Shown: in pieces, positions 39,181 through 48,081 of the stretch
Layout: each line of letters starts with the position of its first letter
Position numbering within the stretch: position 1 is the stretch's first letter
Source: Novosphingobium sp. Rr 2-17
Lineage (GTDB): Bacteria > Pseudomonadota > Alphaproteobacteria > Sphingomonadales > Sphingomonadaceae
Reading direction: 5' to 3'
Assembly (NCBI RefSeq): GCF_000272475.1
Contig: NZ_AKFJ01000012.1
Coordinates: 62,001 to 126,000, forward strand
Length of the DNA stretch: 64,000 nucleotides
The notes under the pieces: generated by a model
Databases searched by the model: none
Seen by the model: only the letters and a program-made list of their open reading frames with translations
Told to the model about the DNA's origin: nothing
Translations under genes and position numbers: made by a program

Positions 39181-40560
39181 TCAGCTCAACAGTTTGCGCG
39201 CGAAGAACAAGCGGAACAGGCCGAACCCGGCAAGACCGATCACCGCCGAGACGACATGCAGCAGCCAGAATTGCGGCATCGGTATCGTGTCCATCAGCGT
39301 GCCGATCTTGCCCACCACCAGGTTGGCGCCGAAGAACGACAAGTAATAGATCCCCACGATCGAGCCGGTAAGCGCGCGGGGCGATAGGCGGGTGAACAAG
39401 GCCAGGCTGACCGGCATCAGATGTGCGAAACCGATTGAGTTCATCAGGTGGAACAGGATCGGCCACAGCAGGCTGATCTTGCCCGGTCCTTGGGCGAGCG
39501 CGGCGACGTAAAGGCACAGTCCGCCGGCAACGATGAAACCGCAGCCGATGATCATCTTGCCCAACTCGTCCAGATCCTTGCCCGTGCGCGCTGCGCGCCA
39601 GGCCCAGAACGCGGCGACCGCCACCAGCATCGTGAAGCTGAGGGTGGCGTCGATCGTGATCATCCAGCTCGACGGCATGGTAAAGCTCAAGACGTGGAAA
39701 TCGAAGCTGCGATCGGCCCAGACGAGGTAGGCGTTGAAGATCTGCTGGTTGGTCAGCAGCGAGACGCCCATGATCGGCATCAGCGCCAGCACGGCGGCCA
39801 GGCGCGGTCCGTCGCCCGGCTGGAAGCGCGCTTTGGGCGTCGCCGAACGTGAGGCGCGGGGCTTGTCAGCCGGGAGCCAGGGCTTGCTGTAAAGATACAG
39901 GAACAGTCCCAGTACCATGACGACGCCGGCACAGCCAAAGCCCCAGTGCCACCCCACGTTCTGCCCCAGCGTGCCCGAGATGATCGGGGCGGCGATGACC
40001 GAGACGTTGATGAAGATGTAGAAGATCTGGAACGCCATGCCCCGGCGCGAATCCGTGGGGCCGTAGAGTTCGCCCACCTGGCTGGCGATGTTGCCCTTGA
40101 ACAAGCCGACGCCCACCACCAACGAAATCAGCGCCAGCAGGAACGCGCTTTCGAAGGCCATCAGGAAGTGGCCGATCGACATGACCACCGCACCCGCGAT
40201 CAGCGCCGCGCGCCGCCCCAGCAGCAAGTCGGCCAGGATGCCGCCCAGGATTGGGGTGAGGTAGACCAGCGCGGTGTAAGCGCCGAAGATCTCGGACGCC
40301 AGCGGCTGGCCTTCCAGCCCGGCGAACATGTGCGCCTTGAGCCAGTCCAGCCCGATCACGCTTTCCTGCCGGCCGGGTGTGAGCAGGTACTTGACCATGT
40401 ACAGCGTCAGCAGCGTCTGCATCGAATAGTACGAAAACCGCTCGCACGCCTCGACCAGACCCAGCAGGCCCAGCCCCTTGGGATGGCCCAGAAAAGCGCG
40501 ATCGTCCTTGGCGGCGATTTCGGGAAAGTCGAGTTCGGGCGTGGCTTCGGCAGCGGTCAT
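39181..40560 (-). CDS. POT-family proton-coupled oligopeptide transporter
   Basis: Imports di- or tripeptides with protons. The 459-residue protein (from the ATG at 40560) has about 12-14 helices. The proton-coupling motif ExxERFxYY is present as EACERFSYY near helix 1, and the PTR2 region GGILADLLLGRRAALIAG follows. The longer frame adds 31 residues upstream of MTAAEATPEL that look non-coding. It stands alone on the minus strand. Confidence 0.93.
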   Translation of the reverse strand: MTAAEATPELDFPEIAAKDDRAFLGHPKGLGLLGLVEACERFSYYSMQTLLTLYMVKYLLTPGRQESVIGLDWLKAHMFAGLEGQPLASEIFGAYTALVYLTPILGGILADLLLGRRAALIAGAVVMSIGHFLMAFESAFLLALISLVVGVGLFKGNIASQVGELYGPTDSRRGMAFQIFYIFINVSVIAAPIISGTLGQNVGWHWGFGCAGVVMVLGLFLYLYSKPWLPADKPRASRSATPKARFQPGDGPRLAAVLALMPIMGVSLLTNQQIFNAYLVWADRSFDFHVLSFTMPSSWMITIDATLSFTMLVAVAAFWAWRAARTGKDLDELGKMIIGCGFIVAGGLCLYVAALAQGPGKISLLWPILFHLMNSIGFAHLMPVSLALFTRLSPRALTGSIVGIYYLSFFGANLVVGKIGTLMDTIPMPQFWLLHVVSAVIGLAGFGLFRLFFARKLLS

Positions 40561-40714
40561 GGCGTGTCGTATTCTCCCAGCCCGAAACATTCTTGTCGTG
40601 GCGCGCAATGATTGCGTGCGGAGAGACATGTCACTGAGGTGCGAAATGGTCAAACGGTGAGAGGGCGCGAGCGTGGGGCGGTTTGATATTTTTTGGTGCT
40701 ACGCGAAGGGCAAC

Positions 40715-41140
40715 TCAGGGCTCTGGTGAAGACTTCATACCACTCCCGACTTGCTCCCATTGCAGCCCTTGCGGGGCGACCGCCGTCGCCTGAAATCGCC
40801 CTTGTCCCATATATGTGAGGTAGCAATCGCCTGCGACATTGAACCTTCGAGCAAGTTCGTTGCTTGGGCATGCGCGCTCAAGCTGGCGTAGCGCTCGATC
40901 CGATAAGTAGTAAGACTGGTCCCGGTCTCGGACGCGTAAGCCTTTGATATCCTGTATCCAGTGACCCCGCGGGAGCGAAATCGCCTTACCCGCCGAGATC
41001 GGAAAAGAAGCGGACCAGTAATCGTAGTCGCTGTGTAGATACTGCACCGAAACTTGCGATCGCGTCGAATTGTTGACGAATGTAGGCCACGCGTCGCAGC
41101 CGGCGAGTAAAAAAGCGACTATCATGACGGCTGCCCGCAT
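40715..41140 (-). CDS. Small predicted lipoprotein, unknown
   Basis: A 141-residue protein with a very short signal peptide and the lipobox LLAGC (Cys15). The mature part begins DAWPTFVNNSTRSQVSV and has two further cysteines (RACPSNEL and GDCYLTY) that may pair. Base composition is lower in GC than the neighbours. A start at Met6 is also possible. Family not recognised. Confidence 0.7.
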   Translation of the reverse strand: MRAAVMIVAFLLAGCDAWPTFVNNSTRSQVSVQYLHSDYDYWSASFPISAGKAISLPRGHWIQDIKGLRVRDRDQSYYLSDRALRQLERACPSNELARRFNVAGDCYLTYMGQGRFQATAVAPQGLQWEQVGSGMKSSPEP

Positions 41141-41239
41141 TTGGGCAGACTATGAGGTAATACTTGCACTGGCAACTGGACGAGAACGGATTTTAAACCG
41201 GCCCGCCACCGGGAATACGTGACTGTCGTTTAAACAATC

Positions 41240-41270
41240 AAAAGGCGGCAGACCCAGGGGGCCTGCCGCC
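41240..41270 (-). terminator. Rho-independent terminator for the aroK-aroB operon
   Basis: GGCGGCAG (41244-41251) and CTGCCGCC (41263-41270) form an 8-bp stem. On the minus strand it is followed by TTTTGATTGTTTAA, a good T-run, and it lies about 130 bp past the aroB stop in that direction. Confidence 0.85.
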
Positions 41271-41399
41271 CCGGTGCGCATCCGGGGATTCGCTGGAAGC
41301 GCATCGGTTCCCCCTTGGCGTGAACACCTTGTCTGGGAACCTATATGTAACAATGCGTATCGGCAGCACTCGTTCCATCGCACTCGATGGGAGATGCGA

Positions 41400-42509
41400 T
41401 CAAGCGGCAACCAACTCGGCGTCCAGGAAGGCGGCCACGTCGTCCAGCGAGACTTGCTTGTCGAGGTATGTCTGGCCGATGCCGGTCATCAGCAGGAAGG
41501 GCAGGGTGCCGGCATCCATCTTCTTGTCGTGCAGCATGTGCCGCACCAGGACGCTGGCGTCGCAATTGAGGCCCAGCGTGGTGAGCCGCGCGGGCAGGCC
41601 GACAGCGGCGATATGCTGGGTGACCTGATCCGCCTCAGCTTGCGCCATCAGCCCGCGATGGGCGGAATAGCGTGCGGCCAGGACCATACCCAGGGCTACG
41701 GCTTCGCCATGGAGCAAGCGGTCGGAAAAGCCGGTTTGTGCCTCCAGTGCGTGGCCGAAGGTGTGGCCCAGGTTCAGCAGGGCGCGGCGGCCCGTGGTCT
41801 CGAACTCGTCCTCCGCCACGATGCGCGCCTTGGCCGCTACCGAATGCGCCACCGCTTGTTCGCGAAGCGAACCGTCGCCGGCCAGCATCGCGGCGCCATA
41901 GGTGCGGCACCAATCGAAGAACGCGGCATCGTCGATCAAGCCGTATTTCACGACTTCGGCGTAGCCGGCGCGCAATTCGCGTTCGGGCAGGGTTTCCAGC
42001 ACCGAAAGATCGGCCAAGACCAGCGAGGGTTGGTGAAAGGCGCCGACCAGGTTCTTGCCGGCGGGCGTGTTGATCGCGGTCTTGCCGCCGACGCTCGAAT
42101 CCACTTGCGCCAGCAAAGTGGTGGGCACTTGCACGAAGTGGCAGCCGCGCTTGAGCACTGAGGCGCAAAAGCCGGTGAGATCGCCGATCACGCCGCCGCC
42201 CAGGGCAATGACGTGATCGCCGCGCTCTACTTCGAGCGAGAGCAGCCAGTTCACCGTCGCGGCCAGCTCGTCCCACGACTTGGTCTTTTCGCCCGGCGGC
42301 AGGATGCGCCATTGCGGCTCGTGCCCGGCGTCGCGCAAGTTGCGCTCGATCGCCTCGCCCCAGGCGGCGTGGACGTTGCTGTCCGTCACGATCGGCACGG
42401 CGCGCTTACGCAAGCGGCCCTGGCACTGCGCCGCCAGATCGCTGAGCAGGCCATTGCCGACGCGAACCTCATAAGGACGGCCGGCGATATCGACCGGGAT
42501 CACAGCCAT
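41400..42509 (-). CDS. aroB: 3-dehydroquinate synthase
   Basis: Second step of the shikimate pathway: cyclises DAHP to 3-dehydroquinate with NAD and a divalent metal. The 369-residue protein has the NAD-binding GGGVIGDLTGF, VPTTLLAQVDSSVGGKTAIN, and the metal-binding NLGHTFGHALE and LLHGEAVALGM. The ATG at 42509 overlaps the end of aroK by 10 bp, the usual alphaproteobacterial aroKB order. Confidence 0.97.
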   Translation of the reverse strand: MAVIPVDIAGRPYEVRVGNGLLSDLAAQCQGRLRKRAVPIVTDSNVHAAWGEAIERNLRDAGHEPQWRILPPGEKTKSWDELAATVNWLLSLEVERGDHVIALGGGVIGDLTGFCASVLKRGCHFVQVPTTLLAQVDSSVGGKTAINTPAGKNLVGAFHQPSLVLADLSVLETLPERELRAGYAEVVKYGLIDDAAFFDWCRTYGAAMLAGDGSLREQAVAHSVAAKARIVAEDEFETTGRRALLNLGHTFGHALEAQTGFSDRLLHGEAVALGMVLAARYSAHRGLMAQAEADQVTQHIAAVGLPARLTTLGLNCDASVLVRHMLHDKKMDAGTLPFLLMTGIGQTYLDKQVSLDDVAAFLDAELVAA

Positions 42510-43081
42510 TGCGAAATTTCCTGCAGGACCGTGTTGACGGTCTGGTGGTGCGGCCCCGTGCCGCTCAGCACGCGGATGGGGGCATGGGCGTAATGCGGTT
42601 CGCGTTCGGCGCGCAGCCGGGCCAGAATTTCGCGCGGATCGCCGCCGCGCAACAGCGGACGGTTGTCCTTGCGCGCGGTGCGCTCGACCAGCGTATCCAC
42701 CTCGCTGTCGAGCCAGACGGTGATCGCCTTGTCCAGGATCAGCGCCCGCGTTTCGTCATTGCAGAACGCGCCGCCGCCGGTGGCGATGACGATATGGCGG
42801 CCGTCTGTATGGTCGGCCAGCAGGCGCGAGATGACCCGGCGTTCGCCATCGCGAAAATAGCTTTCGCCGAAAGTGTCGAAAATTTCGGGGATAGACATCT
42901 GTGCCGATCGCTCGATCTCGTCGTCGGCATCGGCAAAATCGTAGCCCAGCAAAGCAGCCATCCGTCTGCCTACGGTGGACTTGCCCACGCCCATCATGCC
43001 GACCAGCACGATCGGCTTGTCGATCCGTCGCACAAGGTCGGATACGTCCTGAGCGGAGAAGCGGTGCGGTTGCAGGTCCAT
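42500..43081 (-). CDS. aroK: Shikimate kinase
   Basis: Phosphorylates shikimate at the 3-hydroxyl. The 193-residue protein has Walker A GMMGVGKST, the shikimate-binding DADDEIE and GGGAFCNDETR, and the lid region ARKDNRPLLRGGD. I chose the ATG at 43081 (MDLQPHRFSA). It is the first gene of the leftward aroK-aroB operon and is divergent from the 52-aa membrane protein gene, 58 bp away. Confidence 0.96.
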   Translation of the reverse strand: MDLQPHRFSAQDVSDLVRRIDKPIVLVGMMGVGKSTVGRRMAALLGYDFADADDEIERSAQMSIPEIFDTFGESYFRDGERRVISRLLADHTDGRHIVIATGGGAFCNDETRALILDKAITVWLDSEVDTLVERTARKDNRPLLRGGDPREILARLRAEREPHYAHAPIRVLSGTGPHHQTVNTVLQEISQWL

Positions 43082-43139
43082 TGCCCCACCGCCTATAGTT
43101 GCGCTAGGTCGCAGCGCAAGCATACGTGAAGGAAGGCGA

Positions 43140-43298
43140 GTGACGACTGTTATGCGCGGGCGCAGGCCTCTTGGATTGATCGCCGTCGCCGTCCTGATCG
43201 CCCTTATCGTGTTCGGGGTGCTGGCCTGGCGTGCCGGCGGGCCGCGTCCGATCGAAGACGTGGTGCTGCCGGTTGCGGTGCCGGGCCAAGCGAAGTGA
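43140..43298 (+). CDS. 52-residue single-pass membrane protein, unknown
   Basis: A GTG at 43140 with a strong AGGAAGG (43129-43135) 4 nt upstream opens a 52-codon frame ending at TGA 43296-43298. The product has a basic N-terminus (RGRRP), one membrane helix (about residues 12-29) and a short polar tail ending VAVPGQAK. It lies 10 bp before the 641-aa exported protein gene on the same strand, so they are likely co-expressed. An internal ATG at 43152 is an alternative start. No family recognised. Confidence 0.65.
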   Translation: MTTVMRGRRPLGLIAVAVLIALIVFGVLAWRAGGPRPIEDVVLPVAVPGQAK

Positions 43299-43308
43299 AA
43301 ATAGCGAA

Positions 43309-45234
43309 ATGAAGATCAGGTATTTCCTTGGCGGCGCGGCGCTTGCGCTCACGTCCGCGCTGGCGATCGCGCAGGACGCGCCGGAATCGCTGCTGCCCAA
43401 GATGTTCCAGGACCCGCAGCCCAGTGCCACGCGGACGCCGGCTTCCCGGCCTTCCCCGCGCACTGCACCTTCGCCACGCACTACGCCTTCCCCGCGTTCC
43501 ACCCCGGCGGCTGCCCCCGCCGCTGCCGCATCGAGCGCGCCGCGCGCCGTTTCGACGCCGATGGTCCAGTCGCTGCCGACTGACACCTCGCCGGACGATC
43601 TGGCCGGCCTGCCGCTCGACGTCGCCGCGCCGCAATCGGCACTGGTTCGCATTCCCAGTCTCGAAGAGCTGGAAAGGATGACCTCGGACGATTTCGAGAC
43701 GATCCTGAGCAGCCGTCTGGTCACCGACATGCCGCCCCAGGCTCGGCGCGATCCGGGGATGACCGGCCTGCTCGACGAGAGCGAGGGCGGCATGCGCGCC
43801 GATTCGCTGTCTGGCGAAAGCGCGGGGCTGATCCGGCTGGCGATGGAGGCCAATCGCGGCAACCTGGTTTCGCGCTGGGGACATATCCTGCTGCGCCGCG
43901 CCCTGGCATCGCGCCTGCAACCGCCGACCGGGATGAACGCGGGCGACTTCGTGGCGCTGCGGGTGGCGCTGCTGCTGCGCATGGGCGAGGTGGAGGCTGC
44001 GCGCGCGGTTCTCCAGCAGCTCGACATTGCGGACTATACGCCCGCTACCGCCTCGTTGGTGGTCGATCTTTATGCGCGCAATGCCGATTTCACCGGCTTG
44101 TGCCCCATCCTCGCCACCCAAGGCAGCCTGCGCGACGATCCGGCGTGGAATATCTCGCGCACGATCTGCCAGGCGTTCCGCGGCAATAGCGCCGCCGCGA
44201 TCACCCGGCTCGACCGCGATTTGTCGCGCGGGACGATGCCCAAGATGGACTTGCTGCTTGCGCAGAAATACGCAGGCGCCGCAGGCAAGTCGCGGCGCGC
44301 CGTGACGATTGAGTGGAGCGAAGTGCCCAACTTGTCGCCGTGGCGGTATGGCCTTGCGCTGGGCGTGGGGCTGGAGCCGCCGGCCAAGCTGGTGGCCGAT
44401 GCCGGTCCCGAATTCGCCTACATCACCGCGCTGGCGCCGATGGCCTCGCTGACCCGTCGCGCGAGTGCTGCCGATCTGGCTGCCGCCAATGGGGTGCTGT
44501 CGAATTCGGCGCTGGTCGATCTTTATTCGCAGATTTACGCTGATTCCGACACGAGCGGCGAATGGCAGGATCGCGCTGAATCCTTGCGCGATGCCTACAC
44601 TTTGGAAGACGCCAAGGAGCGCCTCTCGGCCATGCAGACGCTGTGGAAGGGGGCCACCGGACAAGCGTTGTACGGGCGTCAAATCCTGACCGCCGCTGCT
44701 GCCGCGCGGGTAACGCCTACTTCCGATTTGGCCGACAATGCTGCCGATCTTATCGCGGCGATGCTCGCTGCCGGCTACGATGCCAATGCGCAACGCTGGG
44801 CCTCGGTGGTCAAGAACGGGTCGCAGGGCTGGGCGCTGATCATGCTGGCATCGCCGGGCCGGACCGGGGCCTTGGACACGGGCGCGCTCGACACGTTCAT
44901 CAGCGACGATGAAAGCGCGAACAAGCGCAAGTCGGCGCTGCTGGTGGCGGGCCTGGCCGGGCTCCAGCGGATCGCCAATGGCGATGCCGGACGCTACTCG
45001 GGCGACATGGCGCTCAAGCTGGATAGCGCTACGCGCTGGACCCGTGCGATCGACGATGCCGCCGCGCGCGGCGATGCGGCGGGCGTTGCCTTGCTGGCAG
45101 GCTTTGGCATGCAGGGCGATGGCTGGGTGCGGATGACGCCGCGCTATCTGTTCCACATCGTCTCGGCCTTGCGCCAGGTCGGCCTGGAAGCAGAAGCCCG
45201 GATGATCGCGGCCGAGGCCGTGGCGCGGGTCTGA
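43309..45234 (+). CDS. Large exported alpha-helical protein, unknown
   Basis: The 641-residue protein has a signal peptide (residues 1-21, ending ALAIAQD). Residues 25-100 are Pro/Ser/Thr/Ala-rich with a run of SPR/TPSPR-like repeats, a likely extended linker. The rest (about 130-640) is helical and Ala/Leu-rich with periodic helix pairs, as in a solenoid of degenerate repeats. It is likely periplasmic or outer-membrane associated. Orthologues appear to sit before xerD in sphingomonads; function is unknown. The ATG at 43309 is chosen because it starts the signal peptide. Confidence 0.8.
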   Translation: MKIRYFLGGAALALTSALAIAQDAPESLLPKMFQDPQPSATRTPASRPSPRTAPSPRTTPSPRSTPAAAPAAAASSAPRAVSTPMVQSLPTDTSPDDLAGLPLDVAAPQSALVRIPSLEELERMTSDDFETILSSRLVTDMPPQARRDPGMTGLLDESEGGMRADSLSGESAGLIRLAMEANRGNLVSRWGHILLRRALASRLQPPTGMNAGDFVALRVALLLRMGEVEAARAVLQQLDIADYTPATASLVVDLYARNADFTGLCPILATQGSLRDDPAWNISRTICQAFRGNSAAAITRLDRDLSRGTMPKMDLLLAQKYAGAAGKSRRAVTIEWSEVPNLSPWRYGLALGVGLEPPAKLVADAGPEFAYITALAPMASLTRRASAADLAAANGVLSNSALVDLYSQIYADSDTSGEWQDRAESLRDAYTLEDAKERLSAMQTLWKGATGQALYGRQILTAAAAARVTPTSDLADNAADLIAAMLAAGYDANAQRWASVVKNGSQGWALIMLASPGRTGALDTGALDTFISDDESANKRKSALLVAGLAGLQRIANGDAGRYSGDMALKLDSATRWTRAIDDAAARGDAAGVALLAGFGMQGDGWVRMTPRYLFHIVSALRQVGLEAEARMIAAEAVARV

Positions 45235-45237
45235 CGG

Positions 45238-46152
45238 GTGCCTGATGGCGAGGACTTCGCCGGGCGTTTTCTAGCGATGCTCGCGGCGGAACGCGGCGCT
45301 GCGGCCAATACTCTGGCGGCGTACCGGCGCGATCTGACCGCTGCCCAGGAGGAGCTGGGCGATCTGTCGGTGGCGGACGCCGATGCGCTGGCGTCGTTGG
45401 GCAAGGCGTGGGGCGGTCTGGCGGCTTCCAGCTTGGCGCGCCGCTGCTCGGCGTTGCGGCAGTTCTACGGCTTTCTGGTGGATGAAGGCGTGCGGGCGGA
45501 CGATCCCTCCGCCGCCTTGCCGCGCCCGCGCACGCGTCGCCCGCTGCCCCGCTTGCTGAGCCGCGCCGAGGTCGAGCGATTCCTGGCGTTAGCCGAGGAG
45601 GAGGCGAGCGCGGAACGGCGCGAGGCGGTGCGGCTGCTTACGCTGCTGGAACTGCTCTATGGCTCGGGCTTGCGGGCGAGCGAACTGGTGTCGCTGCCGC
45701 TGGCCGCCGTGCCGCGCGATGCTCCGTTTCTGTACGTAGTGGGCAAGGGCGGGCAGCAGCGGATGGTCCCCGTCAGCACCCGCGCGCGCCAGGCGCTCTC
45801 GCGATGGGTGGCCTTGCGAATCGAAGGTCGTCCTGCAGGAGCGAGCAACGCCAGGTTCCTGTTTCCGTCCAACGGCGCGAGCGGACACCTGACGCGGGTG
45901 CGGCTGTTCCAGTTGCTGCGCGAATTGGCGGTGCGCGCCGATATCGACCCGGAGCGGATTTCCCCGCACGTCCTGCGCCACGCCTTCGCCAGCCATTTGC
46001 TGGAAGGGGGCGCGGATTTGCGGGTGTTGCAGATGCTGCTGGGCCACGCCGACATCGCGACGACGCAAATCTATACCCACGTCGAAAGCGAGCGGCTGGT
46101 GGCGCTCGTCAATGCGCGGCATCCGCTGGCCAAAATCCCGTCGTCGCGCTGA
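45238..46152 (+). CDS. xerD: Tyrosine recombinase XerD
   Basis: Resolves chromosome dimers at dif together with XerC. The 304-residue protein has an N-terminal SAM-like core-binding domain and the catalytic residues Arg146, Lys170, His244, Arg247, His270 and Tyr279 (in SGLRASEL, KGGQQR, HVLRHAFASHLL, LLGHADIATTQIYTHV). All are intact. The GTG start is 3 bp after the previous gene. Despite lying near tRNA genes there is no sign of an integrated element, so the housekeeping role is preferred; XerC cannot be fully excluded. Confidence 0.92.
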   Translation: MPDGEDFAGRFLAMLAAERGAAANTLAAYRRDLTAAQEELGDLSVADADALASLGKAWGGLAASSLARRCSALRQFYGFLVDEGVRADDPSAALPRPRTRRPLPRLLSRAEVERFLALAEEEASAERREAVRLLTLLELLYGSGLRASELVSLPLAAVPRDAPFLYVVGKGGQQRMVPVSTRARQALSRWVALRIEGRPAGASNARFLFPSNGASGHLTRVRLFQLLRELAVRADIDPERISPHVLRHAFASHLLEGGADLRVLQMLLGHADIATTQIYTHVESERLVALVNARHPLAKIPSSR

Positions 46153-46177
46153 TCGGCCTACAAGTTTGGAGCGCATC

Positions 46178-46681
46178 GTGGAACAAGACCTGACGCCAAA
46201 GCAGATGCCCTTAGTGGTGGTGGCCGTCGCGCTGATGCGGGGCGCGCACGTGCTGATGCAGCGGCGGGCGTTTACCGCGGTGCATGGCGGCCTCTGGGAA
46301 TTTCCCGGCGGAAAGCTGGAGCCTGGCGAAACGCCGGAAGCGGCGGCTGTGCGCGAGCTGCAGGAAGAACTGGGGATCGACCTGGCTCCCACGGCGCTGT
46401 CGCCCGTGGGGTTCGCCAGCGGGCATACCGCCGCTTTCTCCGGCCATGGGGACCGGCCTGCACGAACGTTGGTGATTCTGCTGTATCTCTGCCGCGAGTG
46501 GGAAGGCGAGCCGGTTGCGCGCGAGGCCGCCGAAATCGACTGGTACGCGCCGGAGGGCGTCTCGGATCTGGCGATGCCTCCGCTCGATTACCCGCTGGCG
46601 AGGGCGCTGTTGCACCACCTTGCACAAGAAAGCGCAAGGGGTGGCAATATAGGCGTTGACCACGGCGCGATCCCTTCCTAA
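46178..46681 (+). CDS. mutT: NUDIX hydrolase, MutT-type 8-oxo-dGTP diphosphatase
   Basis: Sanitises the nucleotide pool by hydrolysing 8-oxo-dGTP. The 167-residue protein has the NUDIX box GGKLEPGETPEAAAVRELQEELG preceded by GLWEFP, typical of MutT. The GTG at 46178 has GGAG 6 nt upstream; a shorter form from the ATG at 46205 is possible. It follows xerD by 25 bp and ends 15 bp before the first tRNA gene. Confidence 0.88.
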   Translation: MEQDLTPKQMPLVVVAVALMRGAHVLMQRRAFTAVHGGLWEFPGGKLEPGETPEAAAVRELQEELGIDLAPTALSPVGFASGHTAAFSGHGDRPARTLVILLYLCREWEGEPVAREAAEIDWYAPEGVSDLAMPPLDYPLARALLHHLAQESARGGNIGVDHGAIPS

Positions 46682-46696
46682 AGGCCCACCTCCAAC

Positions 46697-46773
46697 GCGC
46701 CCGTAGCTCAGCTGGATAGAGCATCAGACTACGAATCTGAGGGTCGGACGTTCGAATCGTTCCGGGCGCACCA
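46697..46773 (+). tRNA. tRNA-Arg (anticodon ACG), copy 1
   Basis: A 77-nt cloverleaf with acceptor stem GCGCCCG/CGGGCGC, D-arm GCTCAGCTGGATAGAGC, anticodon stem TCAGA/TCTGA enclosing the loop CTACGAA, T-loop TTCGAAT and an encoded CCA end. Anticodon ACG, read as ICG after deamination, decodes CGU, CGC and CGA. Confidence 0.97.
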
Positions 46774-46817
46774 TTCCCCCCAAGTCTTCGGGCTGGGGGC
46801 GGAATGTATTAAAATTG
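46774..46817. other. Spacer between the tRNA copies with a UUCG-capped hairpin
   Basis: Inside this 44-bp spacer CCCCC (46777-46781), a bulged A, and AGTC pair with GGCT and GGGGG (46795-46799) around TTCG. No T-run follows, so it may be a processing signal rather than a terminator. Confidence 0.6.
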
Positions 46818-46894
46818 GCGCCCGTAGCTCAGCTGGATAGAGCATCAGACTACGAATCTGAGGGTCGGACGTTCGAATCGTTCCGGGCGCACCA
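46818..46894 (+). tRNA. tRNA-Arg (anticodon ACG), copy 2
   Basis: Identical over all 77 nt to the first copy, including the encoded CCA. A T-rich stretch (TTTTTGTTT) follows directly and may end the transcript. Confidence 0.97.
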
Positions 46895-47025
46895 TTTTTG
46901 TTTAGCCTCAAGCGCCGGGCGGCCGCATCCGCGGCCTTGGCTTTCCTCGCATAAGCTCGGGCGGCCAGTCGGCCTTGCGAACCCTATCGGGTTCGGTAGT
47001 TCCCGTGCGTGTACCCTTCGTAAAA

Positions 47026-47060
47026 TGAAAAAGGGCCGAAGCGCTTGTGCGCCCCGGCCC
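47026..47060 (-). terminator. Terminator for the leftward exported protein gene
   Basis: GGGCCG (47033-47038) pairs with CGGCCC (47055-47060), with GCGC/GCGC inside. On the minus strand it runs into TTTTTCATTTTA. It lies about 25 bp after the stop at 47084. Confidence 0.85.
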
Positions 47061-47083
47061 TGGTTTTTGTCGGATCGGTCGGC

Positions 47084-47701
47084 TTATTGGGCCGAAGGCT
47101 GCTCGGTAGCGGCGCTTTGTGCGGTCGCGCCGGCGCCTGCTTCGGTGCCCGGCTGTGCGGAGGCAGCGGCCTGGGTCGCCTTGGCGAAATCGGCTGCCGT
47201 CATGCCCAAGGCAAGCGAGCCGTCCGCGCCCAGCCCGATGTAGGACTTCTTGAGGGCTGCGGCTTTACCGTCGGTGAGGGTGACGGTGACGTCTTCACCC
47301 TCGACCTTGGCGATCGTGCCCAGTACCTTGCCGTCGCTGCTCTTGACCGGGGCGTCGGCTACCAGCGCTGCATCCTTTTGCGCGCCGTTCTGAGCTTGCG
47401 CACCATTCACGGCCGCTTCGAGCTGCGACTTGCTCATGCCGATCGTCAGGCCCTTTTCACGCATGGCGAAGGCATTCTTGGGAACGCCAGCACGCGCGGT
47501 ACCGGTGTAAACAGTCACGACATCTCCCGAAACCGCCTCAACCGTGCCGACTTCCACACCATCGGGGCCAAAGACCTTAGCGCCCACGGTGGGGTTGGGA
47601 GCCGCAGCGGAAGGCGCAGTAGCAGGGGCGGCCTGGGCCATCACGGTAGCGGGCGTAGCGAAGGCCGTAGCAAGTGCTGCGGCGATGAAGAGTTTATTCA
47701 T
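47084..47701 (-). CDS. Exported PRC-barrel-like repeat protein, unknown
   Basis: A 205-residue protein with a signal peptide (residues 1-22, ending VMAQA). The mature part contains two similar beta-rich units, VGAKVFGPDGVEVGTVEAVSGDVVTV and VKSSDGKVLGTIAKVEGEDVTV, which resemble PRC-barrel-type segments. The ends are Ala/Gln-rich low complexity. It is monocistronic, with its own terminator, and divergent from the phospholipase D gene. Such proteins are abundant in sphingomonads with no defined function. Confidence 0.8.
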   Translation of the reverse strand: MNKLFIAAALATAFATPATVMAQAAPATAPSAAAPNPTVGAKVFGPDGVEVGTVEAVSGDVVTVYTGTARAGVPKNAFAMREKGLTIGMSKSQLEAAVNGAQAQNGAQKDAALVADAPVKSSDGKVLGTIAKVEGEDVTVTLTDGKAAALKKSYIGLGADGSLALGMTAADFAKATQAAASAQPGTEAGAGATAQSAATEQPSAQ

Positions 47702-48081
47702 GGCGTACTCCCTCGTTGTACGGGATCTAAATGATCCCCTAGTGCGGCGGGCGACTTGGCCAGCGCCGCGAAAAGTTTCCTGCCGGCCATCTTCGGCACG
47801 GCGATCGATTTGAGCGTTGATTTGCGCGGGACCGCCTCGTGAAGACCGGTTTGCCTGCTGCCCAATTCGATAACTGGAATGGAAATGGCGGCTGCGACAA
47901 ATGGTTGCAGGTTGTAGTCGCTGAGCCGACCCGCTCGCAGGGCGAAATGAGCATATCGGCTGGAAACCGGCTTAGAAACCGAGCTGTCATACACTCTGTT
48001 ACCCAAGATCGCGCCCGATCGAAGGCTTTCGATTGCGCTTGGGGCTTGATCCGGCGTCGCGAAATCGCCAGCAGTGCCGCG
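47702..48081. other. 380-bp divergent intergenic region
   Basis: This lies between the leftward exported protein gene and the phospholipase D gene and must hold both promoters. In-frame ATGs at 47839 and 47947 could extend the phospholipase gene upstream, but the added residues have no family character. I see no clear promoter, operator or RNA structure. Confidence 0.5.

Noticed and set aside
43204..45156. 650-codon minus-strand frame opposite the exported protein gene
   Set aside because: The plus strand has a signal peptide, sensible composition and operon context. The antisense product is His/Arg/Gln-rich without motifs.
45238..46152. Phage or island integrase beside tRNA genes
   Set aside because: Catalytic residues, length and context fit housekeeping XerD. 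There are no phage genes and no partial tRNA repeat that could be an attachment site; the second tRNA is a full identical copy.
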